NCBI GenBank assembly: GCA_002297815.1
Contig: DBKH01000066.1
Coordinates: 1 to 61,413 of the forward strand
DNA: 61,413 nucleotides
Origin: Bacteroidales bacterium UBA755
GTDB lineage: Bacteria; Bacteroidota; Bacteroidia; Bacteroidales; UBA932
Reading direction: 5' to 3'
Within the stretch, counting starts at the first letter, position 1; each line of letters opens with the position of its first letter. The notes under the pieces were generated by a model. It made no database searches, was not told the origin of the DNA, and worked only from the letters and a program-made list of their open reading frames with translations. Positions 35,350-45,257 of the stretch are shown here, piece by piece. The translations under genes and the position numbers were made by a program.

Positions 35350-35650
35350 TTTTTCTAACGACAGAGTCAAAAAGTATGTCCCGACTTTCTCCTTGCGCAA
35401 ATCAATCCGCCAATTCGTGCCTTCGACCAATAACGCCCATTGCCTTATAATTTTCGATGAAGATACAAAATATCCGTTTCGCCGAAAGATATCGGCATAT
35501 TATTGTGGGATATCTTTCATTTTACCCAACATTATCAGACGTTAGACACCTCATAACAAACAATCACGCGAACATGGTGTCATACATGTGATTCCGACAT
35601 GAAGGCTCACCTATGGTTTTTAGGATGACGATCAACAAAAAACGATGGCG
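35350..35650. other. Gene-free interval with one inverted repeat
   Basis: No coding sequence recognised. It holds a perfect 10-bp inverted repeat GAAAGATATC / GATATCTTTC at 35484-35493 and 35509-35518 (15-nt spacer). This could be a terminator for the FAD oxidoreductase gene that ends at 35651, or an operator. Nothing else stands out. Confidence 0.5.
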
Positions 35651-37378
35651 CTATTCATAGTTGTACCGGTTGTCGGTAGCCAGAGCACCTGTGTGCGTGA
35701 CTTCACGCGATTCGAAAGGATGCAGCAGGCTGTCGATGATGACGGCATATTTCCCGCGGGTGAGAGAGTCAAGTAGCGGAAGTCCAAGGTCCGAAAGGGT
35801 CTTTCCGGGGTAATAGTCATCAAGGAATATCTCCTCTCGCTTGACCGGATCATCAATCCGGAACCATGTCTCGTTGGACCAACCGATGGAGCGTCCCTCG
35901 CCACGCATGATCCCGGTGGCACCGATTCTCTGCAATGCAGCAAAACGAGGGTCAGTCACCGGAACATCAAGGTAAGGCATCAAATAACCTCCAGAAGCAA
36001 GAATGCCCGACTGCACATCCCTGACCGAAACATCTTTCAATGAATATGTCCCGGAAACTTTCCGCTTCCCGGCCACTAACGCGGCAGCGATTCCCGCAGC
36101 CTGGCCAATCTCCATCACGACCGGCTGCAGCCTGGTCGCACCGTTGGCGATGCAGGTCACAGACACGGCTTTCTCGATGACCAGAAGATCCTCAACATCC
36201 TTAGGCACCATGACTCCGAACGGAACCGAGAACGACGGAACCGGATGGAACTCAAGCTGAGGCAAGTCACGCCAGTCCGGATTCCTGTAGTGATGATGAT
36301 CCACGGGATAATCCCCGACCGCGACAGACGTGCGATAAAGGTCATTGGAATATGGCCTGTCGATGTCAGCGAGGGTGAATGTCACCTCTCCCTCAATCCG
36401 CCTTGAATCCCTATAGTAAGGAATCATCGGAAGTCCGTCAGCCGTTGGGTACTCCCCTTCCGCTATTCCTATACTCTTCCTGCCTAGCTCAGTCTGAATA
36501 TAATAGAGATAGCCAAGGGCAATCCTTTTGGCGCTGTCTATGGCGGATTCACGCTCGGCTGGAAGCATCTTGGTGATGTCCTTCACATAGCAGTCGTTGC
36601 CGGAAATCGGCCAGTTGAGCATGATCTTCCCGCCCGGCAAAGCCCCATAGGAAAGCATCAGGTCAACGGAATGACCTCTGGACAGGCAATCCGAGTACAA
36701 TCCCGGATCATAGCCGTCCGGGCACGGAATCGTCTTGTCGGAATCCGAGCCGAAATCCTGCACGGTGACAACGTAGGTCAAATCCTGAACAGCCGCTATG
36801 GTGTCAACGGGTGTGCTACAGCATGGCACACCGCACATCCGCGCGATGTCCCCAAGCTCAGTTCCATCAATCAGTATCCCGGCCTTCACTGTGCGCTGGC
36901 CTTCCGGACCGTCCAAAGTAATCCTCCAACCCTTCCGGAGCTTCTTGACGGCAACGCATTCAGTCTCCATCGCAAGGGACAAGCGTTCGAGCGGAAGGGA
37001 CATATTCATGAATATCTCAGCCCCGACCTTTGGCTCGAACAGGACGTTACTCACCCACCCTGTCTTCAGTGCGTCATACCCGCCGTAACGGTTGGCCAGA
37101 GAATCGCAGAACTCCCCGAACAAGCCTCCCCTTAGACGGTAGTTGCCGTCTATCGCGGAGACTCCGGCTGAAGTAAGCATGCCTCCTAGCCAAGAAGTCG
37201 GTTCGACTACCAATGTCGAAGCTCCTGAACGGGCCGATTGGATGCTGGCAGTTGTGCCTCCGGCTCCTCCACCGATGACAACCACATCATAAAAAACTTC
37301 AGTTCCACTGCATGAGCGCAGCAGAACCGAAGCAATTATAATAAGCAGTATTCCAAAGGAATAAGATGACCTATGCAT
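35651..37378 (-). CDS. FAD-dependent oxidoreductase lipoprotein
   Basis: A 575-residue exported flavoprotein of the PF12831 (FAD-dependent oxidoreductase) family common in PULs. The frame is open to 37558, but Met at 37378 (MHRSSYSFGILLIII) gives a lipoprotein signal with Cys23 and overlaps the epimerase stop as TGATG. The dinucleotide-binding motif is VVVIGGGAGGTTASIQSARS, followed by LGGMLTSAGVSAIDGN. Its reaction is unknown; it may oxidise a sugar or remove a modification. It is the last gene of the minus-strand part of PUL2 and tightly coupled to the epimerase. Confidence 0.8.
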   Translation of the reverse strand: MHRSSYSFGILLIIIASVLLRSCSGTEVFYDVVVIGGGAGGTTASIQSARSGASTLVVEPTSWLGGMLTSAGVSAIDGNYRLRGGLFGEFCDSLANRYGGYDALKTGWVSNVLFEPKVGAEIFMNMSLPLERLSLAMETECVAVKKLRKGWRITLDGPEGQRTVKAGILIDGTELGDIARMCGVPCCSTPVDTIAAVQDLTYVVTVQDFGSDSDKTIPCPDGYDPGLYSDCLSRGHSVDLMLSYGALPGGKIMLNWPISGNDCYVKDITKMLPAERESAIDSAKRIALGYLYYIQTELGRKSIGIAEGEYPTADGLPMIPYYRDSRRIEGEVTFTLADIDRPYSNDLYRTSVAVGDYPVDHHHYRNPDWRDLPQLEFHPVPSFSVPFGVMVPKDVEDLLVIEKAVSVTCIANGATRLQPVVMEIGQAAGIAAALVAGKRKVSGTYSLKDVSVRDVQSGILASGGYLMPYLDVPVTDPRFAALQRIGATGIMRGEGRSIGWSNETWFRIDDPVKREEIFLDDYYPGKTLSDLGLPLLDSLTRGKYAVIIDSLLHPFESREVTHTGALATDNRYNYE

Positions 37379-38583
37379 CAAACGTGGGCCTCCCGTCCCT
37401 TTGCGATGTCCTCCAGCATGGTGCTGATCTGGTAAAGGCCTCTCGGCACATGGAAACATCCTTTCCATTTGCCTCCCTTTAGAGGGAGAAGGACCTCGCC
37501 TCTGCGGTTGAGATAGCCGAACCATTCTGGATATTCCTTGTCCTTGAAGTGAGTCCAAAGATATTCATCCAGCTTCACGAACCATTCGAGGCACTTCTCG
37601 TTGCCGGTCAGCTGGTAGCCTTTCAGCATCGCGATGGCGGATTCGATGTGGACCCACCACAGTTTCTGATCCCACTCAAGTTCCTGGGTCGGATAGCCCT
37701 TGCGGTCCATGAAGTAGAAGATTCCTCCGTACTCCTTGTCCCAACCATAGTCAATGACTCTAAGGGAAATCTCTACAGCCTTCTCAATCAACGCTTTATC
37801 CCCACGCCTGATTCCAAGATTCATCAGAAACCACATCGCCTCCAAATCATGTCCAGGGTTCACCTTACGTCCCTCGAAGCAGTCGATAAGGGAATTGTCC
37901 ACAGCTGAAAGGTTCTCAACCATGACACCGAGATCCGGCTGGTAGAAAACATCCAGGACCTCATGCAGACAGTCATCGATCAGACGATCCATCATCTCAG
38001 GATCGTTGATGATCTTTTCCACCTCCAGAGCCATGTTGCAGATGATCATCGGAAGTGCGAAATCTTTCATCGGACGGGTTCCCGGAACAGCCTTGGACCA
38101 GATTCCCTTAGGGTTGGAGCGACGCTCCAGAATCCTGTGGAAAGTCTCCTTGGCGAAACGGGCATATTCCTCATTCCCCGTGGCCTCGGCTAGTTGAGCG
38201 AACGCCATGCAGGCGAAAGTGTTTGAGAATATGTTGTAAGGCTGAATGATAGGCTTGCCCTCTCTTGTCAGGGAGAAGTAGAAGTCATAGCCTTCGGTAC
38301 AACCGTATTTCATAAGGAAGCGAGCTCCCTGCTCAGCGCACTTCAACCATTCCTCGTTCTTCGCGAGCTTGTTGTAGAGCATGGCGAACATCCAGACCTC
38401 GCGCCCCTGAAGCCAGACAAACTTGTCTTTGTCATAAACGCTTCCGTCACGGTTCAGGCACGTGTAATACCCTCCGAACTTTGTGTCCTGAGAATGTTCA
38501 AGCCAGAACGGCAGGACATTACCAAGAAGCTCCTCCTTGTAACGTGACGCCATCGCGCCAAAATCGACATTTTGAATATTCAT
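37378..38583 (-). CDS. AGE-family epimerase (N-acylglucosamine 2-epimerase-like)
   Basis: A 401-residue cytosolic alpha6/alpha6-barrel enzyme of the N-acylglucosamine 2-epimerase family. The typical His residues are in NPGHDLEAMWF (near 245) and GCFHVPRGLYQ (near 385), and WLQGREVWMF is also present. Members interconvert GlcNAc/ManNAc, mannose/glucose or the reducing end of disaccharides, and the sequence alone does not choose. It has no signal peptide, so it acts after import, consistent with the MFS sugar porter encoded on the other arm of PUL2. The gap to the preceding lipoprotein gene is 9 bp. Confidence 0.85.
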   Translation of the reverse strand: MNIQNVDFGAMASRYKEELLGNVLPFWLEHSQDTKFGGYYTCLNRDGSVYDKDKFVWLQGREVWMFAMLYNKLAKNEEWLKCAEQGARFLMKYGCTEGYDFYFSLTREGKPIIQPYNIFSNTFACMAFAQLAEATGNEEYARFAKETFHRILERRSNPKGIWSKAVPGTRPMKDFALPMIICNMALEVEKIINDPEMMDRLIDDCLHEVLDVFYQPDLGVMVENLSAVDNSLIDCFEGRKVNPGHDLEAMWFLMNLGIRRGDKALIEKAVEISLRVIDYGWDKEYGGIFYFMDRKGYPTQELEWDQKLWWVHIESAIAMLKGYQLTGNEKCLEWFVKLDEYLWTHFKDKEYPEWFGYLNRRGEVLLPLKGGKWKGCFHVPRGLYQISTMLEDIAKGREAHV

Positions 38584-38592
38584 GATGAGAGA

Positions 38593-40464
38593 TTATTGAG
38601 CGGTGAATCTTATGCAGGTCAGGCAGTCATAATTACCGTCCGTGACGAACAAGTCCATGGTCTTTCCGTCTGCCGCTGTCTGAAGAAGGACATCACTGCA
38701 AGCACCTGAGCCTGTGTAAGCACCTTCCTCGGCCACGGTCGTCCAGTCCACATAGTAAGACTCCTTGACTGAATTGAGGTCAGTAATGTCAAACAGGTAC
38801 ACTTCCGGACAAGAGCCCCAAGAGAAGTGTGCTCCTCTCTCAACCGCGCAGAAGCGGATTCCGTTAAGTGTTGCCACAGAGATGCAGTTGTAGTTCTCGT
38901 TTCCGGCACTGTCAGTGTGGAACACGGACTGCCACTCGCTCTTGGTCACATCCTTGCACCAGTTCAGGTCGTAGTTGCCGTTGGCATCAGCGGAGTAGCC
39001 TATGAACAGGAGGCCATCGCTCAGGTCATCCGAAACTGGGGCAACGCATGCTCCGTAAGGATTCCAAACTGTAGAGGCTGCTGGAGCAATCGAGCCAAAC
39101 TGGGCTTCTCCTGCCTTTCCACCTGTAATCTGCCATGCGACCCAGTACTGGCTGACATCCACGAAAGCGGTGATCACAGCTTTCTTCGTCACATCTCCAC
39201 GCACGCGGATGTTGCCCATTGAAGAACTCCAGATGGCATTGTGAGCATATTCCACAACAAGTTCAGGAGCAGCGTCAAGAGACTTGAACGAATAGATCTG
39301 ACATGTGCCACCGAACGCTGCCTGAGCAGACACAAGGACATTACCGGCATCATCATTCACGAGAGAATAAACTGAAAGTCCTTCAGGGATAGGAATTTCC
39401 TGCATAAACTCACCTGTCTGGCGGTTGAGGGCGTAAAGCTTGTTTCCACCGTTGCCGACCAGAAGGATGTCGTCCTTCACCGCAAGCCTGAGAGGGCCGC
39501 CCGCAACACTGATGGAGCCAAGATCTGTTGAATAACTCTTCTTCCACAGAACGTTCACGTCAGCCGTGCCTTTCTGCTTGAGTTCGATTGTGGCTGAATA
39601 GCCCTCGACATCGGTGGTGACATCAATGCTGGTTGCTCTAGAGCCGAACTCTGGATTGGAAGCGACCTTGCAGGTGTAAACATCTTCCTTCTTAACGATT
39701 TCTGAGATCCACTCTACTTCAGGAGCAACCACATTGTAAGGGAAGTTCGCCTCGACCGTGAAAGTCACATCGCCGCCGTTCTTCTCCGCGACAAGCGCTT
39801 CAGGGGTGACATTGAATATCCTTTCGTTAGGAGCCTGATTGACAGTGATGTCCTCGGAGCCTTCCTCACTAGTGAAGGTGATGACTCCATGACGGGCCTC
39901 GAACTTGTTGTAAATCTCGTTGGAAGCCACGGCAAAGGTCACGGTGTTCTCGACAAGGCCTTTGGTCAAAACCGCACTGATCCAGTCCTTGGCCTCGTCA
40001 GCAATCTTGTAGTCAAAGCCGATGTTGGCCATGACCTTGATTTCAATCGAGCCACCCTCCTTTGGAACATCGAAGGTTCCCGGAGTAAGGGTGATGGAAT
40101 TCAGCTGCTTCTGGCTGACCTTTATGGTCTTTGAGTCTGTACCGCAGCGAAGGTCGAACGAGTACTCGCGGCCATCGTAGTCCGCATTCTTCAAGACAGT
40201 CACGGTGATCTGGTTCTTGCCGGATCCACCACTGGTAGGAGTGATTGAACTCCAGCTATAGTGATTGGTGTTCGGAACCACTACTTTCCAGTCGTTGTCT
40301 GCCGTAAATTCTATGGTGTAAGTGCCTCCGGCAGAGGAAAGCACTGGATTCAAATCCGCATCAGAGGACAAAGTGATCCTGCCAGCATCATTTGAATCAT
40401 CTTTGCAAGAGGCGAAGGACAGTGCCATCGCTACCGCAAGAAAAATTGTGGATATTCTTTTCAT
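38593..40464 (-). CDS. Multi-BACON surface lipoprotein with beta-propeller-like C-terminus
   Basis: A 623-residue lipoprotein (lipobox Cys20, SFASCKDD). Three BACON-like Ig domains (~27-120, ~122-215, ~218-310) each end in a strand such as SKTIKVSQKQ, SEDITVNQAP and ATIELKQKG. The C-terminal ~310 residues look like a repeated beta-propeller or WD-like sheet (LLVGNGGNKLYALNRQTGEF, LFIGYSADANGNYDL). No catalytic signature is seen. It is likely a surface glycan-binding protein at the SusE/F position of PUL2. The C-terminal region resembles that of the gene two upstream (41867-43561). Confidence 0.72.
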   Translation of the reverse strand: MKRISTIFLAVAMALSFASCKDDSNDAGRITLSSDADLNPVLSSAGGTYTIEFTADNDWKVVVPNTNHYSWSSITPTSGGSGKNQITVTVLKNADYDGREYSFDLRCGTDSKTIKVSQKQLNSITLTPGTFDVPKEGGSIEIKVMANIGFDYKIADEAKDWISAVLTKGLVENTVTFAVASNEIYNKFEARHGVITFTSEEGSEDITVNQAPNERIFNVTPEALVAEKNGGDVTFTVEANFPYNVVAPEVEWISEIVKKEDVYTCKVASNPEFGSRATSIDVTTDVEGYSATIELKQKGTADVNVLWKKSYSTDLGSISVAGGPLRLAVKDDILLVGNGGNKLYALNRQTGEFMQEIPIPEGLSVYSLVNDDAGNVLVSAQAAFGGTCQIYSFKSLDAAPELVVEYAHNAIWSSSMGNIRVRGDVTKKAVITAFVDVSQYWVAWQITGGKAGEAQFGSIAPAASTVWNPYGACVAPVSDDLSDGLLFIGYSADANGNYDLNWCKDVTKSEWQSVFHTDSAGNENYNCISVATLNGIRFCAVERGAHFSWGSCPEVYLFDITDLNSVKESYYVDWTTVAEEGAYTGSGACSDVLLQTAADGKTMDLFVTDGNYDCLTCIRFTAQ

Positions 40465-40470
40465 CTTAAA

Positions 40471-41859
40471 TTATTGTTTCACAGTCTTTAGATAGTCATC
40501 AAATCCTTTTTTGAAGGCATCCCAGTAGTTGTACATCTTGATGTGACAGAGATCGAACACGAAGAATCCATCGCTGTTATTGATGCACGCACTGATGGCG
40601 TCAGGAATCTTGGAAGCTTGACCACCGTTGGTCCAGCCGGTCGAGTTGCCGATGTCCGGCCCTCCGCAGAACTCCACGTCTCCTTTGAGGAGGGTTTTGC
40701 CCTGCTTGCAGAAGCCTTGCATCGTCCACTCACCGCTGCCCCAGATGTTGTCGGTTCCAGCATAGGCGCCAAGGAACATGAAGTCACAGTGATCAGCGTA
40801 ACCGCAGTTCTTGTAGTTCGCGGAAGCCCAGAAATAGCCGTCAGCCTTAGGGTCATACTTAGGGCTCGCCCAGTTCACCCCTGATGTGTAGTAGGTTGAG
40901 TACCAAGCCCCGACATAGACACCGAAACGGATGTCTTTGCCAGTCGAGTGAACAGCTTCGGAAGCTTTGACGATGAAGTCATGGATCACGCTCGCACGGA
41001 ACTCAAGCCATTTCTTCACAGTCTCGCTTGCTTTCCAGCCAAGTTCGGTCGTGCCGGGAGCCAGCACATCACCAGGCCATGAGCTGATTGAGAGTCCGGA
41101 ATAGGCCTCGAACTTGTTCTTCGAGACATCCGAAAAATCGCTTTGCAGTCCATAATCATCGTAGCGGCATCGATCCAGAATGATACCATCAAGATCATAC
41201 TTTGCCAGATCCTTTATGATCTGAAGCACATAATTCTGTACCTGTTCATTGGCCGGATTGAGAAATCTGGTGCCCCAATCATCAGGTCCGTTAAGATCCA
41301 TGACGTTGGTAAGCCCGTTAGATGCGTTGATTACCGAAGCCCATGATTTCTTTCCTGACTCACGGAACAGCATTCCGTCATTGCCAAGGCCGTAAGGGCA
41401 AAAGTAACCACCCACGAAAGTGTTTATGCTAGCGTTAACCTTGAGTCCGACTTCGCGAGCCGCGTCGATGAAAGCTTGGAGATAGTCATACGTTCCTGTT
41501 CTGGAAACCCAAACATAACTGCCGTTTTTCCAGACATCCACCTTCTTCAGAGGTTGTGCGACCGAGGACTTGAACAGCACGTCACCGCTGGTCGGCCTGA
41601 CATCCACGATGATGTCAGTGAACCCGACATCCTTGATCTTCTTCAAGTCTGAGGCGATCCGTTCCTTGTCGTTCTCGTAGTCACTGAAGTTGGCGGCGGC
41701 GTCAATCCACACGTATCTCGGTTTGCCGACGCTCTCCTCCGGATCAGTGGGTGACGGCTTGTCCCAGTCGGGATTCCAAGGATTGTCCTTGGAACCCCCA
41801 CATGAGGCAAGCATCACTGTCAATGCGGTGACAAACGAGAATATTCTCAAAGAAATCAT
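40471..41859 (-). CDS. GHL10-type glycosidase-like lipoprotein
   Basis: A 462-residue lipoprotein (lipobox Cys20, MLASCGGSKDN). It has a TIM barrel of the GHL10/DUF187-like kind (PF02638): RYVWIDAAANFSDYENDKER, FTDIIVDVRPTSGDVLF, GLKVNASINTF, YDLDGIILDRCRYDDYG (Asp-rich, near residue 230) and DIRFGVYVGAWY. Related proteins are putative alpha-amylase-like or peptidoglycan-associated glycosidases; most are uncharacterised. It sits between two surface lipoprotein genes with gaps of 6-7 bp and is the only plausible outer-surface glycosidase on the minus strand of PUL2. Confidence 0.72.
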   Translation of the reverse strand: MISLRIFSFVTALTVMLASCGGSKDNPWNPDWDKPSPTDPEESVGKPRYVWIDAAANFSDYENDKERIASDLKKIKDVGFTDIIVDVRPTSGDVLFKSSVAQPLKKVDVWKNGSYVWVSRTGTYDYLQAFIDAAREVGLKVNASINTFVGGYFCPYGLGNDGMLFRESGKKSWASVINASNGLTNVMDLNGPDDWGTRFLNPANEQVQNYVLQIIKDLAKYDLDGIILDRCRYDDYGLQSDFSDVSKNKFEAYSGLSISSWPGDVLAPGTTELGWKASETVKKWLEFRASVIHDFIVKASEAVHSTGKDIRFGVYVGAWYSTYYTSGVNWASPKYDPKADGYFWASANYKNCGYADHCDFMFLGAYAGTDNIWGSGEWTMQGFCKQGKTLLKGDVEFCGGPDIGNSTGWTNGGQASKIPDAISACINNSDGFFVFDLCHIKMYNYWDAFKKGFDDYLKTVKQ

Positions 41860-41866
41860 CTTATGG

Positions 41867-43561
41867 TCATCTCTTTATGCAGTCCACAGAATAGCCTCCG
41901 AGGACACCTGAGTTCTGATCGTAGTAGTAGAGATAGAGCTTGAAGCCGTCCTTTGTCGGTGCAAGGATGACATCTCCGGCAGCCATGCCTGCGTCAGCCT
42001 TCTGGAACCATTCTATGGCAGGATTGCTGAGAACAATGGATGTTGTCTCGTTCAGATTGCCTGACAGAGCCGAAGGATCCGAGATGTCGTACAGGTAAAG
42101 GGCAGGACCGCAACCCCAATGAGGGAAGTGGCTGACCACAAACAGAGACATGTAGGTGGCATGATTAAACTGTTTGCTGTCCAGATTGTTGACATCCAAT
42201 GCCCATGAGGATCCATTGTTGAACGGCAGAGCGGCCTTGAGCGTTCCATCAGCAGCGACGTGATTGAGAACGTTAGGATCGTAGTAGGACAGGAACATGG
42301 ACGCATCTTTGGAAGGAGCCACAGCGACAGCATCGGTGTTGTTCACAGGAGCGTTGCCCCATGCAAGACCAGAAGCGGAAATATCCAGCACCGTCACATC
42401 CGTGACCGCTCCTCCGGACACTGTCACCCTCGTGACCTTGCTTGAGGAAGTCACACCAGCGATGCCCTCGTTGGTGATGTCAATCACAGCGTCAGCGTCA
42501 ATGTTACCGATGACCTTTATTGAATATCCCATAGGGAGGTCAGTGCTGTTGGTGAACGAATGGAACAGCTCTGGAGCAGACTTCACTGAAGCGGCCTTCC
42601 AGATTTTGAACTCGCCTCCACCGTCAACGTGGTTGCAAAGAATCAGATTTTCAGCCTCATCGTTCGTGATAGCGGACGGTGAGATGCCTCCATCGTTGAT
42701 CTGTCCTTCCTTCACACCTGTGATTCCGTTCAGATAAACCGGAACACCACTGCCGGTGCAGAACACCAGTTTGCCACCGGTTACCGCCATGCTTGGATAG
42801 ATGTCAGCAGCGTTATAGGCAGGAAGTCCGACCATGCTGACAGGCTCGAAATTGAACAATGTCTCAAGGGAGGACTTGTCGAAGCCCTTGTCAATCTTCT
42901 CAGGGACGGTCTTGATGACGGTATATTCAGAAGTCGTCTTTCCGTCATGCGCTGTCACAGTGAACTTCACACCGTTGTTGTAGTCCTGCGGAGTCGAAGG
43001 ATCCGGAGAGATTGTGGCATGGGCTGAGACCTGGACTGTCGCTGTGCAGGCGCTCAGATCCTCTGCGGAGACAAGAGTGACTGTCTTCTTGGTCTTGTCC
43101 ACGATTCCGGAGATAGCCGGCTCGTCCAAAGAGAAGACAAGGATGTCGCAAGCCTTTGACTTGACCCTCTCACCGGTGATGCAGATGTTTCTGCTCTCTC
43201 CCCTGGCATTAGTAAACTTGAATATGTTCTCCTTAGTCAAGTCAAGCAGAGTCAGGGAAGGCTCAATTTTGCAGTTCGGCTGTATCGCAGCCTGCACGCG
43301 CACCTTGGTCATGTAAGGAGTGGTCTCGTTGTCCGAGGTCTCTGGGAAAAACCATGGAACCGGGATAACGAATCTGTCAGCGTTCTCGTCAGTGATGTTC
43401 AACTTACACATTGATTGGTCAATGTACGGGCCGAAAGTGAAGAACGCTTCTAAACTTGTAAGATTCTGACGCTCAGCGGTCGATTCGACATATTCAGGGC
43501 TATGGCACGAAGCCGCCAGGAAAAGGGTGGACACCGCGAGCAGTATGTTGATTTTCTTCAT
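41867..43561 (-). CDS. Surface lipoprotein with DUF5018-like and propeller regions
   Basis: A 564-residue lipoprotein. The frame is open to 43582, but Met at 43561 (MKKINILLAVSTLFLAASC) gives a clean lipoprotein signal with Cys19. The N-terminal ~200 residues form Ig-like DUF5018-type domains (VKFTVTAHDGKTTSEYTV). The C-terminal ~340 residues look like a propeller that parallels the 38593-40464 protein (FKIWKAASVKSAPELFHSF compared with IYSFKSLDAAPELVVEY). No catalytic motif is seen. It follows SusD by 11 bp, the SusE-type position, so glycan capture is the likely role. Confidence 0.68.
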   Translation of the reverse strand: MKKINILLAVSTLFLAASCHSPEYVESTAERQNLTSLEAFFTFGPYIDQSMCKLNITDENADRFVIPVPWFFPETSDNETTPYMTKVRVQAAIQPNCKIEPSLTLLDLTKENIFKFTNARGESRNICITGERVKSKACDILVFSLDEPAISGIVDKTKKTVTLVSAEDLSACTATVQVSAHATISPDPSTPQDYNNGVKFTVTAHDGKTTSEYTVIKTVPEKIDKGFDKSSLETLFNFEPVSMVGLPAYNAADIYPSMAVTGGKLVFCTGSGVPVYLNGITGVKEGQINDGGISPSAITNDEAENLILCNHVDGGGEFKIWKAASVKSAPELFHSFTNSTDLPMGYSIKVIGNIDADAVIDITNEGIAGVTSSSKVTRVTVSGGAVTDVTVLDISASGLAWGNAPVNNTDAVAVAPSKDASMFLSYYDPNVLNHVAADGTLKAALPFNNGSSWALDVNNLDSKQFNHATYMSLFVVSHFPHWGCGPALYLYDISDPSALSGNLNETTSIVLSNPAIEWFQKADAGMAAGDVILAPTKDGFKLYLYYYDQNSGVLGGYSVDCIKR

Positions 43562-43572
43562 ATTAGTCGAGA

Positions 43573-45243
43573 TTATTTCCATTCAGGGAATTGTTCTACT
43601 GCTGTGTTGCTTGACAGTTCGCTGTCCTGGAGAGGGAATCTGTTCATCTTCTCAGGGTAGTTGCGGTCCTTGTCGTCAACAGAAACGTAAGTGTAGATGA
43701 AGCCGGCTCCGGCTGGCTCGATCTTAAGGCCGTGAACCTGATAGCCGGAAAGTCCGTCCGGATAGTTGTTCGGAGCCACGCCCCATCTGCGGAGATCCCA
43801 ATACGAGAAGCCTTCGAAAGCAAGTTCAACCTTGCGCTCTTGACGGATTGCATTCCAGAGATTGTCACCGGATTTGTCAGCGTAAGGAAGGCCCACACGG
43901 GCACGGATCTCCTTGACAGCGGCATTGGCGCCCGCAGCGTCATTGGTGCGGTAGCAGGCCTCAGCCTTGTTCAAGAGAACCTCAGCGTACCTGATGATGA
44001 CAAGTGGCTGGGTGCTTTCGCTTCGGGCAATCACATCATGGGTCTCATCCACGCCCTTGCGCAGGTAATAGCCCGTTGTGGTCTTGCCTTTAGGCTCCTT
44101 GACCACATTCCACTGACACCAACCGTCATCTCCACCTACGAAAGGCTCAATCTTGCGTCCTTTCCACTCAGCGCCATTGTAAAGGATGGAGGCCTGGAAA
44201 CGAGGCTCAAGAAGGTCATAAGGAGGATTCTCGCTGGTTCCTTCAGTGGTATGCCATGCAGACCAGTCAGGCAGGCCGCTTCCGTCGGCATATTCATAAG
44301 ACTCTACCATTTCCTGGGTAGGCGTGCCGTAGCCGCCACCGGAAGCATCTCTGGTGGTGTAGTCACCTCCCGGAGTGTAGTAGAAATCGAAATTGTGGGT
44401 CACATTGTCGGAATAGCTGAACACATATTCAAGGATAACCTCCGAGTTGTTGCCGTTGAAGACATCAGCATAGTTTGGAACGAGCGAATAGCCCAATTCC
44501 TTGACCTTGTCAGCGGCAGCTATCACCTTGTCGTAGCGCTTTGCGTAAAGCATGGCCCTTGTCATGAAGGCGTAGGCAGTGCCTTTGTCCAGTCTACCAT
44601 TCGCATTCGCCTTTTCTGGAAGATTGGCAGCAGCGAACTCAAGGTCAGACTCGATGAAATTCCAGCCTTCTTCCTCGGTTGACAGGCCTTTGTTAGCTGT
44701 GATGGCGCTCAAATCCTCGTCATAGATGATCACATCCTTGTACCTTTTCACGAGGTCAAAGTAGAAGTAGGCACGCATGAACCTCAACTCGGCTGAAAGC
44801 CTTGTCTTGTCCTCATCAGACATCTCACCATACTTATCCAGATAATTCAAGCCCTGGTTTGTTCTGCGGACAGCTCCATACATTGTGTCCCAGTAGCCGA
44901 GGTAAGCCGCCACATAGTTTGCGGTAAGTACTGAGCCACCGTAGGCGATTTCGCTTGGGATGTAGCAGAGGGAGTTAAAATTGTAGGAACCGTACTTGAG
45001 CTGGTCGGTGAGGGCATCGGTCATTCCGGCCACACACTGGCCGGTGTTGGCGTCTGCCATGTCCAGAATGTAACTGTAGATGTAATTCACTCCGTACTCC
45101 GCGTTCTGGGTGGTTTTCCAGAGCATCTTGTCGGAGACACTGTCGGTCGGAGTCATGTCAAGGAACGAGTTGCAGGAAGAGAGTCCCATCGCCACAACGG
45201 CTCCTGACACTGTCAAAATCAGATTCTTTGCTATAGTTTTCAT
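43573..45243 (-). CDS. SusD-family glycan-binding lipoprotein of PUL2
   Basis: A 556-residue SusD/RagB lipoprotein (lipobox Cys24, GLSSCNSFLDMTPTD). The C-terminal family block is IRQERKVELAFEGFSYWDLR, and the motif RFMRAYFYFDLVKRY lies in the TPR half. It lies 14 bp downstream of its SusC partner and acts as its lid and glycan receptor. Confidence 0.94.
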   Translation of the reverse strand: MKTIAKNLILTVSGAVVAMGLSSCNSFLDMTPTDSVSDKMLWKTTQNAEYGVNYIYSYILDMADANTGQCVAGMTDALTDQLKYGSYNFNSLCYIPSEIAYGGSVLTANYVAAYLGYWDTMYGAVRRTNQGLNYLDKYGEMSDEDKTRLSAELRFMRAYFYFDLVKRYKDVIIYDEDLSAITANKGLSTEEEGWNFIESDLEFAAANLPEKANANGRLDKGTAYAFMTRAMLYAKRYDKVIAAADKVKELGYSLVPNYADVFNGNNSEVILEYVFSYSDNVTHNFDFYYTPGGDYTTRDASGGGYGTPTQEMVESYEYADGSGLPDWSAWHTTEGTSENPPYDLLEPRFQASILYNGAEWKGRKIEPFVGGDDGWCQWNVVKEPKGKTTTGYYLRKGVDETHDVIARSESTQPLVIIRYAEVLLNKAEACYRTNDAAGANAAVKEIRARVGLPYADKSGDNLWNAIRQERKVELAFEGFSYWDLRRWGVAPNNYPDGLSGYQVHGLKIEPAGAGFIYTYVSVDDKDRNYPEKMNRFPLQDSELSSNTAVEQFPEWK

Positions 45244-45257
45244 ATCACGCTGTCCTT

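Noticed and set aside
37379..37558. N-terminal extension of the FAD oxidoreductase to 37558
   Set aside because: It overlaps the epimerase 3' end and buries the lipoprotein signal; the TGATG-coupled start at 37378 is preferred.
43732..44682. Plus-strand 316-codon frame
   Set aside because: Antisense shadow of the PUL2 SusD gene.
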